From assembly GCF_009905375.1 (NCBI RefSeq), contig NW_027417589.1, positions 1 through 64,000 on the forward strand: a stretch of DNA of 64,000 nt, in the 5' to 3' direction. The DNA is from Apium graveolens. Its lineage: Eukaryota > Streptophyta > Magnoliopsida > Apiales > Apiaceae. The translations under genes and the position numbers were made by a program. The notes beneath the pieces are model-generated. The model worked only from the letters and a program-made list of their open reading frames with translations, did not search any database and was not told the origin of the DNA. Positions 35,801 to 47,680 of this stretch are shown here, one piece after another (position 1 is the stretch's first letter; each line of letters begins with the position of its first letter).

Positions 35801-37695
35801 TGTGTCAGTTCGACGCTTTTTTAAACGTCAGTTGCATATTGCCATCTTTATTTTGTTCTAACGATCTAATCCTTTAGTTATATAATTCAGATTGACAGGA
35901 TAGCTTACAACAATTCAGGATATACCATATTTGCATTGTCCTGTAGCGGGGCATTGAAGTTCTGGAACATGAAAACGGAGAATGCAAATGAGGCCAGAGA
36001 AGTATAGATTGTTTTAAAGTCTATTGCTAACATCCCTTCATACATGTGCTTCACAGTTCACATTATCTTATCTTCGTTACTTTTGCAAATTAATGCAGGT
36101 AAGTTATTCTGGATTCTTGTCCAATAATGTAGGAACGGGGGAACATGAACTTGTTGTCCCGTGTTTTGCTCTGTCAAAGAATGATTCATATGTTGCATCT
36201 GCCTGGGGAGGGAAAGTATCGTTGTTTGGCTTGCAGACATCTGAAATCGAGTTGTTCAAAGTATAGCTGAGCTCTTACTATTTACTATTTGGCATACATT
36301 TATTTCTTCCGCTTCATACATGGTCAAATTTTAAGATTTCACTTTGTAAATAAGAACTTTTTCTTAATCAATCGCTCTAAAACCTCAAAGTGGCAGGGGA
36401 ATGCCCTTTCCAGGATCTTATACTATTTTTCTAACACTTTTGTGCACTTCCTTTTGGGCAGAATTTGACCACAGTCATGTCTCCGCCACCTGCTGCAACT
36501 TGTGCTATGTTCTATCCTGAGGACAATAATTTCATTATTTTCGGCATGGAGGATGGCTCTATAAGAATCTACGATGTTAGGACAGACCAGGTCTACTACA
36601 CCTGTACTGATAATTAAGTGTTTTGAATCAAATTATGGATTAGTTATTAAATTTTTATCTCTGTTGTATACAGGTCAAAGCCCAGATAAAAGCTCATGAT
36701 CAGACGAGAGTCACTGGCCTTGCCTATTCCAGTGCTTTAAACATCCTCGTCTCGTCTGCATATAATGCTGAGGTGCATTTCTGCAAGATTAACGTCTTAG
36801 GCCAATAGAAGTTACCAGATAACTAGGCAGCTATTTTACCATAGTCTCTTCACACTGATTTATATTTTTTCCTGTCTTGCAGATCAGTTCTTGGAGTAAT
36901 TTTGCATTGATAAAGCAGACAAGTAAATTCCTGGACATCGGTGGACACGTGTTTCCCGGGCGCACTTGTGTCAAGTTTCAGCAGGATCAAAAACTCATGT
37001 TAGTTGTTCATGAAAACTGTTTAGCCACTCTCGAGGGACCCGATCTTAAGCTCTGCTCCCAGGTATCTGAAATTTATTCGCGGGCTTGACATTGCATATA
37101 CTTTATTAAATTCTAGAACATGCTTGATCACACAATCTCATTAACACACATTTTGCAGTGGGTTTCTAATGAACTGATTTCTGATGCTACATATTCGTGT
37201 GACGGCCTCACCATATATGCAAGCTTCATAAGAGGGCGCATTGTTATCTTCGATTCATCATTCACCGAGAGGTGTATCATCAACCCTAGTGCCTACATAC
37301 CTAAGAATCCAAGGTACATGTTGTGTTACCTACATTGTATCCCAGAAATGTTAGTTTGCAATAGAGTAGAACCTCGATAAATGAATAATCTCGTTAAATG
37401 AATATATTTTTCGGTCCCAACATAATAGAGATAATTTATTTTTACCTCAGTAAATGAATAATCTCCTTAAATAAACCAAATAAACCATATTGTTCGTATT
37501 TGCAGCACAATGGTTAATTGTTGGGCTATCGCGGCTCATCCTAATGAACCGAATCAGTTTGCTCTTGGACTCGGTGATGGCTCGGTACTAGTAGTAGAAC
37601 CTGGAGAGGGGAATTGGCCGGGGACACCACAGCTTGACAATGTTGCTGCAGGGGAGAAGGATCATGAAATGCCAGTGGATAAGAAGTTGATATGA
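20831..37695 (+). CDS. TPL-like: TOPLESS-related corepressor lacking the first propeller, copy 3 (intact, 12-kb retroelement in intron 2)
   Basis: Exons: 20831-20928, 21049-21228, 34205-34321, 34770-34931, 35043-35148, 35630-35767, 35891-36001, 36099-36260, 36462-36590, 36674-36772, 36883-37062, 37159-37313, 37506-37695. The total is 1827 nt, 608 aa, with no stop and all splice sites present. It is closest to copy 1: it shares the intact exon 4, YIPKNP and NEPNQFALG. Domain layout is as in copy 1. Intron 2 grew from about 0.94 kb to 12.98 kb by insertion of an LTR retrotransposon in the same orientation as the gene. Its LTR could supply a poly(A) site or promoter inside the gene, so expression may be reduced even though the coding exons are intact (inference). 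Confidence 0.85.
21303..21899 (+). repeat. 5' LTR (597 bp, internally shortened)
   Basis: Begins TGTTATGCCCGC and ends CCCTATAACA. It holds a TATA box CTATAAATA at 21698-21706. Upstream, about ten degenerate units of ATGCGAGCTGGGCTCA lie between 21411 and 21610. Relative to the 3' LTR it lacks about 340 bp after CTCGGTTGTG and has one extra unit of ATGACATGAGAGCTGGGCTC. Confidence 0.95.
21900..21919 (+). promoter_or_regulatory. Primer-binding site
   Basis: TTTGGCGCTAGAAGGAGG follows the 5' LTR directly. The TGGCGC start fits a site complementary to a tRNA 3' end (CCA). I could not assign the tRNA species with confidence. Confidence 0.6.
21943..28175 (+). CDS. gag-pol polyprotein of the LTR element, one frameshift near 27785
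   Basis: One frame runs from ATG 21943 (MTKESKQ) to 27882, 1979 codons. The retrotransposon gag domain lies at about 22810-23290 after a long charged N-terminus. A zinc-knuckle-like motif CAYHEATGHDTADC is at 23572-23613. The aspartic protease motif DTGSS is at 24019. The RT has FMDAYSGYNQI and YVDD (25576-25587), then RNase H to about 26350. A second RNase H starts near 26459 (LYVDGASNGDGAGAG). The integrase has an HHCC zinc finger (27129-27260) and D, D, E at 27340, 27520 and 27628 (DD35E). At GTGTATGGTATGAAGC one base appears lost. The other frame then carries the integrase C-terminus with NWEGPYKI and ends at 28175. No chromodomain is present. The frameshift leaves most of pol intact but cuts off the integrase tail. 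Confidence 0.93.
28176..29019. other. Spacer between pol and the antisense gene
   Basis: No convincing coding sequence. It contains many short GCGAGC and ATGCGAGCTC words like those of the LTR. It is probably the convergent 3' untranslated region of the sense and antisense transcripts. Confidence 0.5.
29020..32132 (-). CDS. Antisense accessory gene of the retrotransposon (Transposase_28-like), four putative exons
   Basis: Read leftward. Putative exons are 32132-32010, 31771-30403, 30326-30141 and 29945-29020, with GT-AG borders (donors GTACTC, GTAAGT, GTAAGA; acceptors TTTTACAG, TTATCTCCAG, TTTTTCAG). The last three join in frame from ATG 31771 into 826 aa. The first exon adds 41 codons in frame (867 aa). 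Exon 2 has a Ser-rich start, then a domain (LPLPHMRCYRFNHL, GISSPLHPFIKDVCEYF, ARQLGYFLHLKHSPNDFGYF) like the plant putative gypsy-type family PF04195. Exon 3 ends in a basic stretch (KKSRKRSRK), possibly a nuclear signal. Exon 4 has a long coiled coil (about 29560-29150). Antisense extra ORFs at this position are known in Retand-type Tat elements; their function is unknown. It shares no frame with pol and probably has its own promoter. Confidence 0.8.
32180..32189 (-). promoter_or_regulatory. Antisense TATA box
   Basis: Read on the minus strand this is CCTATAAATATG, about 50 bp upstream of the first antisense ATG (32132). It would place the start of the antisense transcript near 32150. Confidence 0.5.
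32403..32418 (+). promoter_or_regulatory. Polypurine tract
   Basis: TTTTGGGGGGTAG immediately precedes the 3' LTR, the expected place for the plus-strand primer. Confidence 0.7.
32419..33333 (+). repeat. 3' LTR (915 bp)
   Basis: Same ends as the 5' LTR and a TATA box at 33132-33140. It retains about 340 bp (roughly 32710-33050) missing from the 5' LTR. Substitutions noted against the 5' LTR: CCATGGGCCC for CCATGAGCCC, GTAACATG for GTAATATG, and GACAATTG for GACACTTG. Confidence 0.95.
33513..34151. mobile_element. MULE-type MITE in intron 2 of copy 3
   Basis: Same insertion as in copy 1, with TTTTATATG at 33504-33512 and 34152-34160. It lies in the same intron as the LTR element, just downstream of it. 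Confidence 0.85.
35221..35483. mobile_element. MULE-like MITE in intron 5 of copy 3
   Basis: Same insertion as in copy 1. The left duplication is mutated (ATTCATAGTA at 35211-35220); the right one (ATCATAGTA at 35484) is intact. Confidence 0.8.
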
Positions 37696-40611
37696 GTTTT
37701 ATTCATATGAGTGCCAGTGGCTTTTGAACTTTTTAATGTTTTAAATCCTGGAGACCAGGATCTAGTGAGTTTATTTTACATGACTATGTTTTTTTTTGTT
37801 GGGGGGAGGGGGCTATTTTTAAATTACCATGTTAATGGTTAATGGATCCAATTTGATGAGAATACAATAATATACAATTTGAGGTCCAAGTTCGACCGGA
37901 CCTTACTCACATTCGGTTTTCAAATTCACAATGAACATATGCCGTTTATTCCGCAGATTTATATATAGGAAATTCGAAAGGCCTTTGATCGTTAGTAGCC
38001 TGCAAGACTTACTCCTTACTTTCGAGTTTTAATTAGGAAGGAAAACAAATGGTGAATGAGTAAAGTAATTTCACTTGCATTAATATTTGTGCTCCCGAGT
38101 TTTTAAAAATGAGCGAAAACAAGTGATAATGAATGTAAATTTAACAAATTTTCATTCCAAAACTTTCACTCCCAAAATGGGATGAAAGTATTTTACCTCA
38201 TTACCACTTACTTCCTTCCCTTTAAAAAATTCGAGGCCTTAAGGAATGTATTTTATCTAGCAATGCAAAATTACCAACTTAAAAAATTATCTAGCAATAC
38301 AAATAATAAAATATTAAATGTGATACTACCATAGGACCCGATGCTTAAAAAATCCGGAAAGTTATGCATTCTAACTCTAAGTCATTATGATTAGTTTAAA
38401 TGAATCAGATGTCACTTGCCTTACAGGGTTTTGGTATTTTTGTAAGCATTAGGTTACAAAGAATTACGGCTTGTTAACTTGTACTCCCTCCATCTCGTAT
38501 CACATTTCCTTTTATACAATTCAAAATTACCAACTTTTGACTAACGATTTAACATTACTCGTATATTATTTTTAAAAGCTAAAAATTATATATTAAAGTA
38601 GATTAAATCTATTTTTCGGTGATGTAATTTTTTTAATTGTTCAATTATAAATTATTAATAAATTTACTTAAGTCAATTTGACCGGCACAAATACAAAGAG
38701 GACACATAATGCACTTCTATATTATACTCTGTTTTTTAATATTTATAACATAATTTTTTAACTTAAAATAATTATTTTTAAAATTTCTTTTTGTGAATTT
38801 TAACATAAATTTTATATTTTTATTTATAAGTAATATTCAATTAAAACACTTTGAGGTGTTAGAAAAGTCAACCATCAAATATAAAAATAGGGAGTAGTTG
38901 AAGGAGGGGGTTATATTTTTAATGTGATCATATAGAGCACAGGGGCTACATATAAAATCAAATATTACGAAATATTAGATAATATGTCTGTATATAATAT
39001 ATACACGTATAAACTAAATGAAAGAGTCATAATTTTTGTTCAAGTATATACTTTTTTTTAAAATAATAAATAGAAGATTGAACATTTTTAATGAACAATT
39101 AACATTTTTTAAAATGTGGTCTCTAAATAATATAACATAAAAAATATTTTTACTTTCAAAAACTCAATGGTTTTGATGATTACATATAAATTTTAAATTT
39201 TACTTAAACTTAAATAATTTAACTTATTTTGAAACATATAAAATTTTGCTTTGGGAAATTAGGTTTACAGGAGAATGTACTAGGTACAATTAAGCAACGT
39301 AACGTGGCAAACACAGATGATTTTAATTTAGGTTACACGACAATAATAAGTAATGAAAGATATACCCCTTATATACACCGTATCCGAATCTAGGGCACAC
39401 ATTAAGGAAACATTAGGTATGAGTTATGAAATTAATTTTGTCTGGGTTTAGCGGACACTACAAAAATATAAACCTTTTCTAAAATGACTATTTAAGAAAT
39501 TGTTTGTTAATAAATTAATAAAATTTTAGGTTTATGAACATTTCATAATTCACTCAACATGGATTATATTTTCTATCATATCCTTATAACATTACAATAT
39601 ATTTATGCAATACCAATGATGCTATAATTTTTCACAAATCAGGAGTCTTTGTGATCATACATATGCTTTGCATTAAAGGGTAGTGCATGGTTGGATAAAG
39701 TGAAAAATATACAAACTAATGACTCATAATTTGTTATATATATTATCACAGGCCCATCTAATATGTTTTACAATGAAAAGCAAAATATTAATGTATAACT
39801 TTCATCCAATTTATTTAAGAGTAAATGCCTAATTATTCATAAAATAATTGAAAGATCTACTCAAAACAAATAAATCACCAAATTTTTTTGAAGAAATAAA
39901 CAATAAAATTACTTTTCAAATAAAGGATGTTAACCAGCTATAGCTGATTTATAAATACTTCCTCTGTTTTATTTATTTGTAGCTTTGACTTTTGCACAGA
40001 AGGTGATTTGACCGCATAGTTAAAATTATCATTTATAAAATTTTCTTTTTGTAAATAAAAGTAAACAACTTATATTTTAATTCACAAAAAGAAAATTTTT
40101 AAAATCATATTTCTTACTAGCCGGTCAAATCACATTGAAATATGTGCAAAAGTTAAAGCGACAAATAAAAAAAATAAAGGGATTAATACTTTGTTATGTA
40201 AAGGACATTTCCATATATAGCAATAATTAATTTGAATTAATTTGAATTAATTTGGTATATCTATAATATTATTATCTACCTCAATATTTATGCAATATTG
40301 TTGTTGGATTATAAATATTATATGCAGATATCACTCAGATTATTGATATCAGCTGGTAAAATCCAAAATTCCCCAGCTTGTTGCCACTACTACTTATACA
40401 CACTTGTAAAGACATGCAGCCACCATTTCTCATTCCTCACACATCATCTACTCATTACTACTCTCTCTCTCTCTCTCCCTCTCCCTCTCCCTCTCCCTCT
40501 CTCCCTCTCTCTCGCCCCCTCTCTCTCTCCCTCTCTCTCGCCCCCTCTCTCTCTCCCTCTCTCCCTCTCTCTCTCCCCCCTCTCACACACATAGATCAGA
40601 AAGAAGAAAAA
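37696..40611. other. Intergenic unit between copies 3 and 4
   Basis: Near-identical duplicate of 10214-13093, including the truncated Stowaway (38484-38710), the promoter MITE (39958-40183) and the TATA box (40310). One extra AATTAATTTG unit occurs near 40235. No gene is seen. Confidence 0.85.
40460..40583 (+). repeat. CT/CCT microsatellite in the 5' leader of copy 4
   Basis: The longest of the four, about 124 bp, with an internal duplication containing CTCGCCCCCT. The upstream ATG at 40414 is in frame with the main start at 40612 (198 nt, no stop), as in copy 1. Confidence 0.9.
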
Positions 40612-41257
40612 ATGGCGAAGAGTTGGAGTTGCAGCAACTTTGGAAAAGATCTTGCTTTTCTGATTGTGCAATTCTTGGATGAGCACAATTTGACAGACAC
40701 TGCTCGGGCGTATGATTTTAATTTTTTGGATATATCAATGTTTTTTATTTGTCTGTTTGATTGAAACCCTATATACTATTTATGTTAATTTGATTTAAGC
40801 TTACACATCATTGATTTGTTATTTTGAAGGCTGGAGAGGGAAGGCAAATTATTCTTCAACATGAAATATGTTGAAGAAGCTGTTAAGGATGGAAACTGGA
40901 AAGACCTCGAAAATTACATCTTAGATTTTACAAAAATCGATGAGAACGCATTGTCTACTCAAATGATTTTCGAGATTCGAAAACAGCGGTACATTGAAGC
41001 TTTGGATAGGTAAGTTATAATTTAAGTTTCATTTGCTAAATTCTTAAAGTTTGTTACTAGAAAGCTATGTATTACTCGGACTCGATTAGAAGAATTTGAC
41101 GATGTACATGTGTATAAGTATCAGAATGAGTAAAGAATAGTGTTCGATAGTACTTCATGACAAAATAAAGAATCGTGAGTAACATAGGTGCAACATCTGT
41201 GTAGGGATATTTTAGTGGTGCTTTAAGTATTTAAGTATCATTTAGCCATTTTATATG

Positions 41258-41893
41258 GGGTGTTGGCCTCAAATGTCACTATTTGGGGTTAAATGATCCT
41301 CAATGTCACTTTTTGAATTGTTGGCCCCAAATGTCATTTCAAAACGGAGTTTCGGTTGAAATTTTTCAAAATAGACGAAAAACGCAGTTTCGTGTTGAGT
41401 TTTTCTATAACAATTTTTTTTTAATTTTTTTATAAATAAAAGGAAAACGCAGTTTCATTTTGTGTTTTTATTTAAAAACGTGGTTTCAAACTGTGTTTTT
41501 GATGAAAACCCAATTTTAGAAGTTGTTTCGGTCAAAAACACAGTCTCGTCTTTGGTTTATGGATATGAAAACGGCGTTTCAAACCGAGTTTTTCATAAAA
41601 ACGCAGTTTCTAACCGAGTTTTTCTTAGGATGTGAAAAACACACAACAAAAACGCAGATCCAAAATGAGTTAATATGAAAAACTCATCCTGAGATTGCGT
41701 TTTGCCCACCTAAACATGAATTGAAGTTGCGTTTCAAAAAAAAAATTGAAAACGAAACACGAAATCGCGTTTTTTATTAATAACAAAAACTTTAACCGAA
41801 ACTCCGTTTTGGAGTGATATTTATGACTAATTATTCAGAAAATGACATTGAGGATCATTTGAATCAAAATAGTGACATTTGGGACCTTTTTTC
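41258..41893. mobile_element. MULE-type MITE in intron 2 of copy 4
   Basis: Same insertion as in the other copies, with TTTTATATG at 41249-41257 and 41894-41902. Confidence 0.85.
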
Positions 41894-42949
41894 TTTTATA
41901 TGCAACAATAATTATTTTATTTTTCAATTTCCTTATTTGATTTCAGCCATCAATATGCAATAGCTCTGGAAATATTGACAAATGAATTGCAACCGATAGT
42001 TGATGCTCAAAATGAAGAGATTTACAATGAGCTCGCCCAGCTTATATGCTTGAACAACGTGAGGTATATATATAAGCACACTCCTTTAAAGTATATTTTC
42101 CGTACATCCCCACATGTATCACGCGGGACCAACAGGTGACATATAATACACTAGAACCCCCCGTTCCGTACACCCCCACATGTACCACGCGGGACCAACA
42201 GGTGACATATAATAACTAGAACCCCCGTTTCGTACACCTGCACATGTATCACGCGGGACCAACACGTGACATGTAATATACTAGAACCCCGTGAATTAAT
42301 ACTCTCTAAAGTGACAAAAAGTTTTGGTCTTATGTATATAGCAACGAGTAATTATGTATAAACTCCTCTAATGTGATAATCTTTTCTAAAGTAATCAATG
42401 TTTCCGGTCTAAATGATATCACTTTAGAGGGTTTTAGTGTAAAGATGTTCTATATATTTTTATGAACGTTGAGTGGAAATGAACTTGCAATTGTCCTTAC
42501 TGCAGAGAAAATGAAAAGCTTGGAAACTATTACACTGATACAGAAGGCGTTCGATTTTCGCTCATCTCAAGAAGATGATAGAACGGAATCCTGCTCTCAA
42601 GGACAAGCTTAACTATCCTATCATTGAGCACTCGCGTCTAAAGGTCCTGATGAACCACAGGTACATCAGGCTACAATACTAAAACTTTAATAATTGCGTT
42701 TTTTGTGCGGGTGTGTTCTCTAATTTGGTTGAAATCTTATAAATCTATTCTTGTTTTCTTGGTGATCATAGCCTCAACTGTCAGCATTTGTTGTGCAAGT
42801 CTCCCGAGGCGAACCCTGCAGTTAGTACACTGTTTGTTGATCATACATGCGGGGATGAAGTGGTTTTATCTCTCAATGTGAGTGCCTTTCGGTCCATAGG
42901 TGCTTAGAGTACTTAATTCCGGAAAAAGAACAGATATATAATCATAGTA

Positions 42950-43211
42950 AGGTTAATGACTTTTTCGGCCTCAAAGTTTGCACCAATGTAATCATAAAAC
43001 CCTGAAGTTTAAAAGCGTAGTTTTTCAGTCCTCGGGTATCCAAAATATGCTTTTTATCCTTGGACCGGGAAAAAAACCGGGTGAAAAACCGGCCGGTCCA
43101 AGGGTAAAAGGTTACGTTTTCGGTACCTGAGGGGCAAAAAGGTACGGTAGTGAACTACAAGGGCTGATGGGTATATTGGTGCAAAGTTGAGGTTTAAAAG
43201 GTCATTAAGTC
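42950..43211. mobile_element. MULE-like MITE in intron 5 of copy 4
   Basis: Same insertion as in copy 1, with ATCATAGTA on both sides (42941 and 43212). Confidence 0.8.
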
Positions 43212-45435
43212 ATCATAGTATGTGGTTAGAAATTTGTGCTCTAATGCATTTTGTGTAGTGTAGTACTACTTTGATCATTTTCAGGTTCTAAGAGAACATA
43301 TAGAGTGTTACATGATCTTTAAGGTTCACTAATTGGCTTTTGTGTTTAATACTGCAGGATGGAGATTGTCGCGGTTTAGGATATTTGATTAATGCCTGTA
43401 AAACAGATGAGAGGAATAACTCTGTCGTTCCTGAAATTAGTGAACAAGCTCAACTCTATACTTTGAGGCTTCCTGATCCCATTTTAACATCAAAAGTATG
43501 TATCTACTATACAATAGGTCCATTTTCTAACAGGAATTGTGTCGGTTCGACGCTTTTTTAAACGTCAGTTGCATATTGCCATCTTTATTTTGTTCTAACG
43601 ATCTAATCCTTTAGTTATATAATTCAGATTGACAGGATAGCTTACAACAATTCAGGATATACCATATTTGCATTGTCCTGTAGCGGGGCATTGAAGTTCT
43701 GGAACATGAAAACGGAGAATGCAAATGAGGCCAGAGAAGTATAGATTGTTTTAAAGTCTATTGCTAACATCCCTTCATACATGTGCTTCACAGTTCACAT
43801 TATCTTATCTTCGTTACTTTTGCAAATTAATGCAGGTAAGTTATTCTGGATTCTTGTCCAATGATGTAGGAACGGGGGAACATGAACTTGTTGTCCCGTG
43901 TTTTGCTCTGTCAAAGAATGATTCATATGTTGCATCTGCCTCGGGAGGGAAAGTATCGTTGTTTGGCTTGCAGACATCTGAAATCGAGTTGTTCAAAGTA
44001 TAGCTGAGCTCTTACTATTTACTATTTGGCATACATTTATTTCTTCCGCTTCATACATGGTCAAATTTTAAGATTTCACTTTGTAAATAAGAACTTTTTC
44101 TTAACCAATCGCTCTAAAACCTCAAAGTGGCAGGGGAATGCCCTTTCCAGGATCTTATACTATTTTTCTAACACTTTTGTGCACTTCCTTTTGGGCAGAA
44201 TTTGACCACAGTCATGTCTCCGCCACCTGCTGCAACTTGTGCTATGTTCTATCCTGAGGACAATAATTTCATTATTTTCGGCATGGAGGATGGCTCTATA
44301 AGAATCTACGATGTTAGGACAGACCAGGTCTACTACACCTTTACTGATAATTAAGTGTTTTAAATCAAATTATGGATTAGTTATTAAAATTTTATCTCTG
44401 TTGTATACAGGTCAAAGCCCAGATAAAAGCTCATGATCAGACGAGAGTCACTGGCCTTGCCTATTCCAGTGCTTTAAACATCCTCGTCTCGTCTGCATAT
44501 AATGCTGAGGTGCATTTCTGCAAGATTAACGTCTTAGGCCAATAGAAGTTACCAGATAACTAGGCAGCTATTTTACCATAGTCTCTTCACACTGATTTAT
44601 ATTTTTTCCTGTCTTGCAGATCAGTTCTTGGAGTAATTTTGCATTGATAAAGCAGACAAGTAAATTCCTGGACATCGGTGGACACGTGTTTCCCGGGCGC
44701 ACTTGTGTCAAGTTTCAGCAGGATCAAAAACTCATATTAGTTGTTCATGAAAACTGTTTAGCCACTCTCGAGGGACCTGATCTTAAGCTCTGCTCCCAGG
44801 TATCTGAAATTTATTCGCCGGCTTGACATCGCATATACTTTATTGAATACTAGAACATGCTTAATCACACAATCTCATTAACATACATTTTGCAGTGGGT
44901 TTCTAATGAACTGATTTCTGATGCTACATATTCGTGTGACGGCCTCACAATATATGCAAGCTTCATAAGGGGGCACATTGTTATCTTCGATTCATCATTC
45001 ACCGAGAGGTGTATCATCAACCCGAGTGCCTACATACCTCAGAATCCAAGGTACTTGTTGTGTTACATACATTGTATCCCAGAAATGTTAGTTTGCAATA
45101 CAGTAGAACCTCGATAAATGAATAATCTCGTTAAATGAATATATATTTTTCGGTCCCAACATAATAGAGATAATTTATTTTTTACCTCAATAAATGAATA
45201 ATCTCCTTTAATAAACCGAATAAATCATATTGTTCATATTTACAGCACAATGGTTAATTGTTGGGCTATTGCGGCTCATCCTAATAACCCGAATCAGTTT
45301 GCTATTGGACTCGGTGATGGCTCGGTACTAGTAGTAGAACCTCGAGAGGGGAATTGGCCGGGGACACCACAGCTTGACAATGTTGCTGCAGGGGAGAAGG
45401 ATCATGAAATGCCAGTAGAAAAGAAGTTGATATGA

Positions 45436-47544
45436 GTTTTATTCATACAGAGTGCCAGTGGCTTTTGAATTCTTATGTTTTAAATTCTGAAGACCAGGAT
45501 CTAGTGAGTTTATTTTACATGACTATGTTTTTTTTTGTTGGGGGGAGGGGGCTATTTTTAAATTACCATGTTAATGGTTAATGGATCCAATTTGATGAGA
45601 ATACAATAATATACAATTTGAGGTCCAAGTTCGACCGGACCTTACTCACATTCGGTTTTCAAATTCACAATGAACATATATGCCGTTTATTCCGCAGATT
45701 TATATATAAGAAATTCGAAAGGCCTTTGATCGTTAGTAGCCTGCAAGACTTACCCCTTGCTTCCGAGTTTTAATTAGGAAGAAAAACAAATGGTGGATGA
45801 GTAAAGTAATTTAACTTGCATTAATATTTGTACTCGCGAGTTTTTAAAAATGAGCGAAAACAAGTGATAATGAATGTAAATTTAACAAACTTTCATTCCA
45901 AAACTTTCACTCCCAAAATGGGATGAAAGTACTTTACCTCATTACCACTTACTTCCTTCCCTTTAAAAAACTCGAGGCCTTAAGGAATGTATTTTATCTA
46001 GCAATGCAAATCCAACAAATAATAAAATATTAAATGTGATACTACCATAGGACCCGATGCTTAAAAAATCCGGAAAGTTATGCATTCTAACTCTAAGTCA
46101 TTATGATTAGTTTAAATGAATCAGATGTCACTTGCCTTACAGGGTTTTGGTATTTTTGTAAGCATTAGGTTACAAACTCCCTCCATCTTGTATCACATTT
46201 CCTTTTATACAATTCAAAATTACCAACTTTTGACTAACGATTTAACATTACTCGTATATTATTTTTAAAAGCTAAAAATTATATATTAAAGTAGATTAAA
46301 TCTATTTTTCGGTGATGTAATTTTTTTAATTGTTCAATTATAAATTATTAATAAATTTACTTAAGTCAATTTGACCGGCACAAATACAAAGAGGACACAT
46401 AATGCACTTCTATATTATACTCTGTTTTTTAATATTTATAACATAATTTTTTAACTTAAAATAATTATTTTTAAAATTTCTTTTTGTGAATTTTAACATA
46501 AATTTTATATTTTTATTTATAAGTAATATTCAATTAAAACACTTTGAGGTGTTAGAAAAGTCAACCATCAAATATAAAAATAGGGAGTAGTTGAAGGAGG
46601 GGGTTATATTTTTAATGTGATCATATAGAGCACAGGGGCTACATATTAAATCAAATATTACAAAATATTAGATAATATGTCTGTATATAATATATACACG
46701 TATAAACTAAATGAAAGAGTCATAATTTTTGTTCAAGTATATACTTTTTTTTAAAATAATAAATAGAAGATTGAACATTTTTAATGAACAATTAACATTT
46801 TTTAAAATGTGGTCTCTAAATAATATAACATAAAAAATATTTTTACTTTCAAAAACTCAATGGTTTTGATGATTACATATAAATTTAAAATTTTACTTAA
46901 ACTTAAATAATTTAACTTATTTTGAAACGTATAAAATTTTGCTTTGGGAAATTAGGTTTACAGGAGAATGTACTAGGTACAATTAAGCAACGTAACGTGG
47001 CAAACACAGATGATTTTAATTTAGGTTACACGACAATAGTAAGTAATGAAAGATATACCCCTTATATACACCATATCCGAATTTAGGGCACACATTAAGG
47101 AAACATTAGGTATGAGTTATGAAATTAATTTTGTCTGGGTTTAGCGAACACTACAAAAATATAAACCTTTTCTAAAATGACTATTTAAGAAATTGTTTGT
47201 TAATAAATTAATAAAATTTTAGGTTTATGAACATTTCATAATTCACTCAACATGGATTATATTTTCTATCATATCCTTATAACATTACAATATATTTATG
47301 CTATACCAATGATGCTATAATTTTTCACAAATCAGTAGTCTTTGTGATCATACATATGCTTTGTATTACAGGGTAGTACATGGTTGGATAAAGTGAAAAA
47401 TATACAAACTAATGACTCATAATTTGTTATATATATTATCACAGGCCCATCTAATATGCTTTAATTACAATGAAAAGCAAAATATTAATGTATAACTTTC
47501 ATCCAATTTATTTAAAAGTAAATGCCTAATTATTCATAAAAGAA
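45436..47544. other. Spacer after copy 4
   Basis: Matches the spacers after copies 1 and 3, including a truncated Stowaway at about 46177-46402 that has also lost its left flank. The match stops abruptly at CATAAAAGAATT near 47544, before the promoter MITE. No gene is seen. Confidence 0.8.
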
Positions 47545-47680
47545 TTTATTTAAGAGTGCCTGTGGCTTTTGAATTCTTATGTTTTAAATTCTGAAGACAG
47601 GATCTAATGTTTTACATTACCATGTTAATGGTTAATGGATATAATTTGATGAGAATACAGTAATATACATTTTGAGGTGT
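47545..47680 (+). pseudogene. Relic of a fifth TOPLESS-like copy (3' untranslated region only)
   Basis: AGAGTGCCTGTGGCTTTTG, TTTTAAATTCTGAAGAC and GATGAGAATACAGTAATA match the 3' untranslated region of copy 4 (45450-45620). The promoter, leader and all coding exons that should precede it are gone, so a deletion of about 5.5 kb joined the spacer to the 3' end. It marks the right border of the array. Confidence 0.8.

Larger units (their letters stand above)
40612..45435 (+). pseudogene. TPL-like: TOPLESS-related propeller-deleted gene, copy 4, frameshifted
   Basis: Exons: 40612-40709, 40830-41009, 41947-42063, 42506-42660, 42772-42877, 43358-43495, 43628-43738, 43836-43997, 44199-44327, 44411-44509, 44620-44799, 44896-45050, 45246-45435. 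Exon 4 carries the same 7-bp deletion as copy 2, with a stop at 42576-42578, giving 155 residues. All other exons are open. From about 44780 onward (exon 11/12, intron 12 and the 3' untranslated region) it differs from copy 2 far more than the upstream part does, for example RGHIVIF for RGRIVIF and GAATTCTTATG in the 3' untranslated region. It therefore looks like a mosaic of a recent duplicate and the old terminal unit. Splice sites are intact. Confidence 0.85.
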
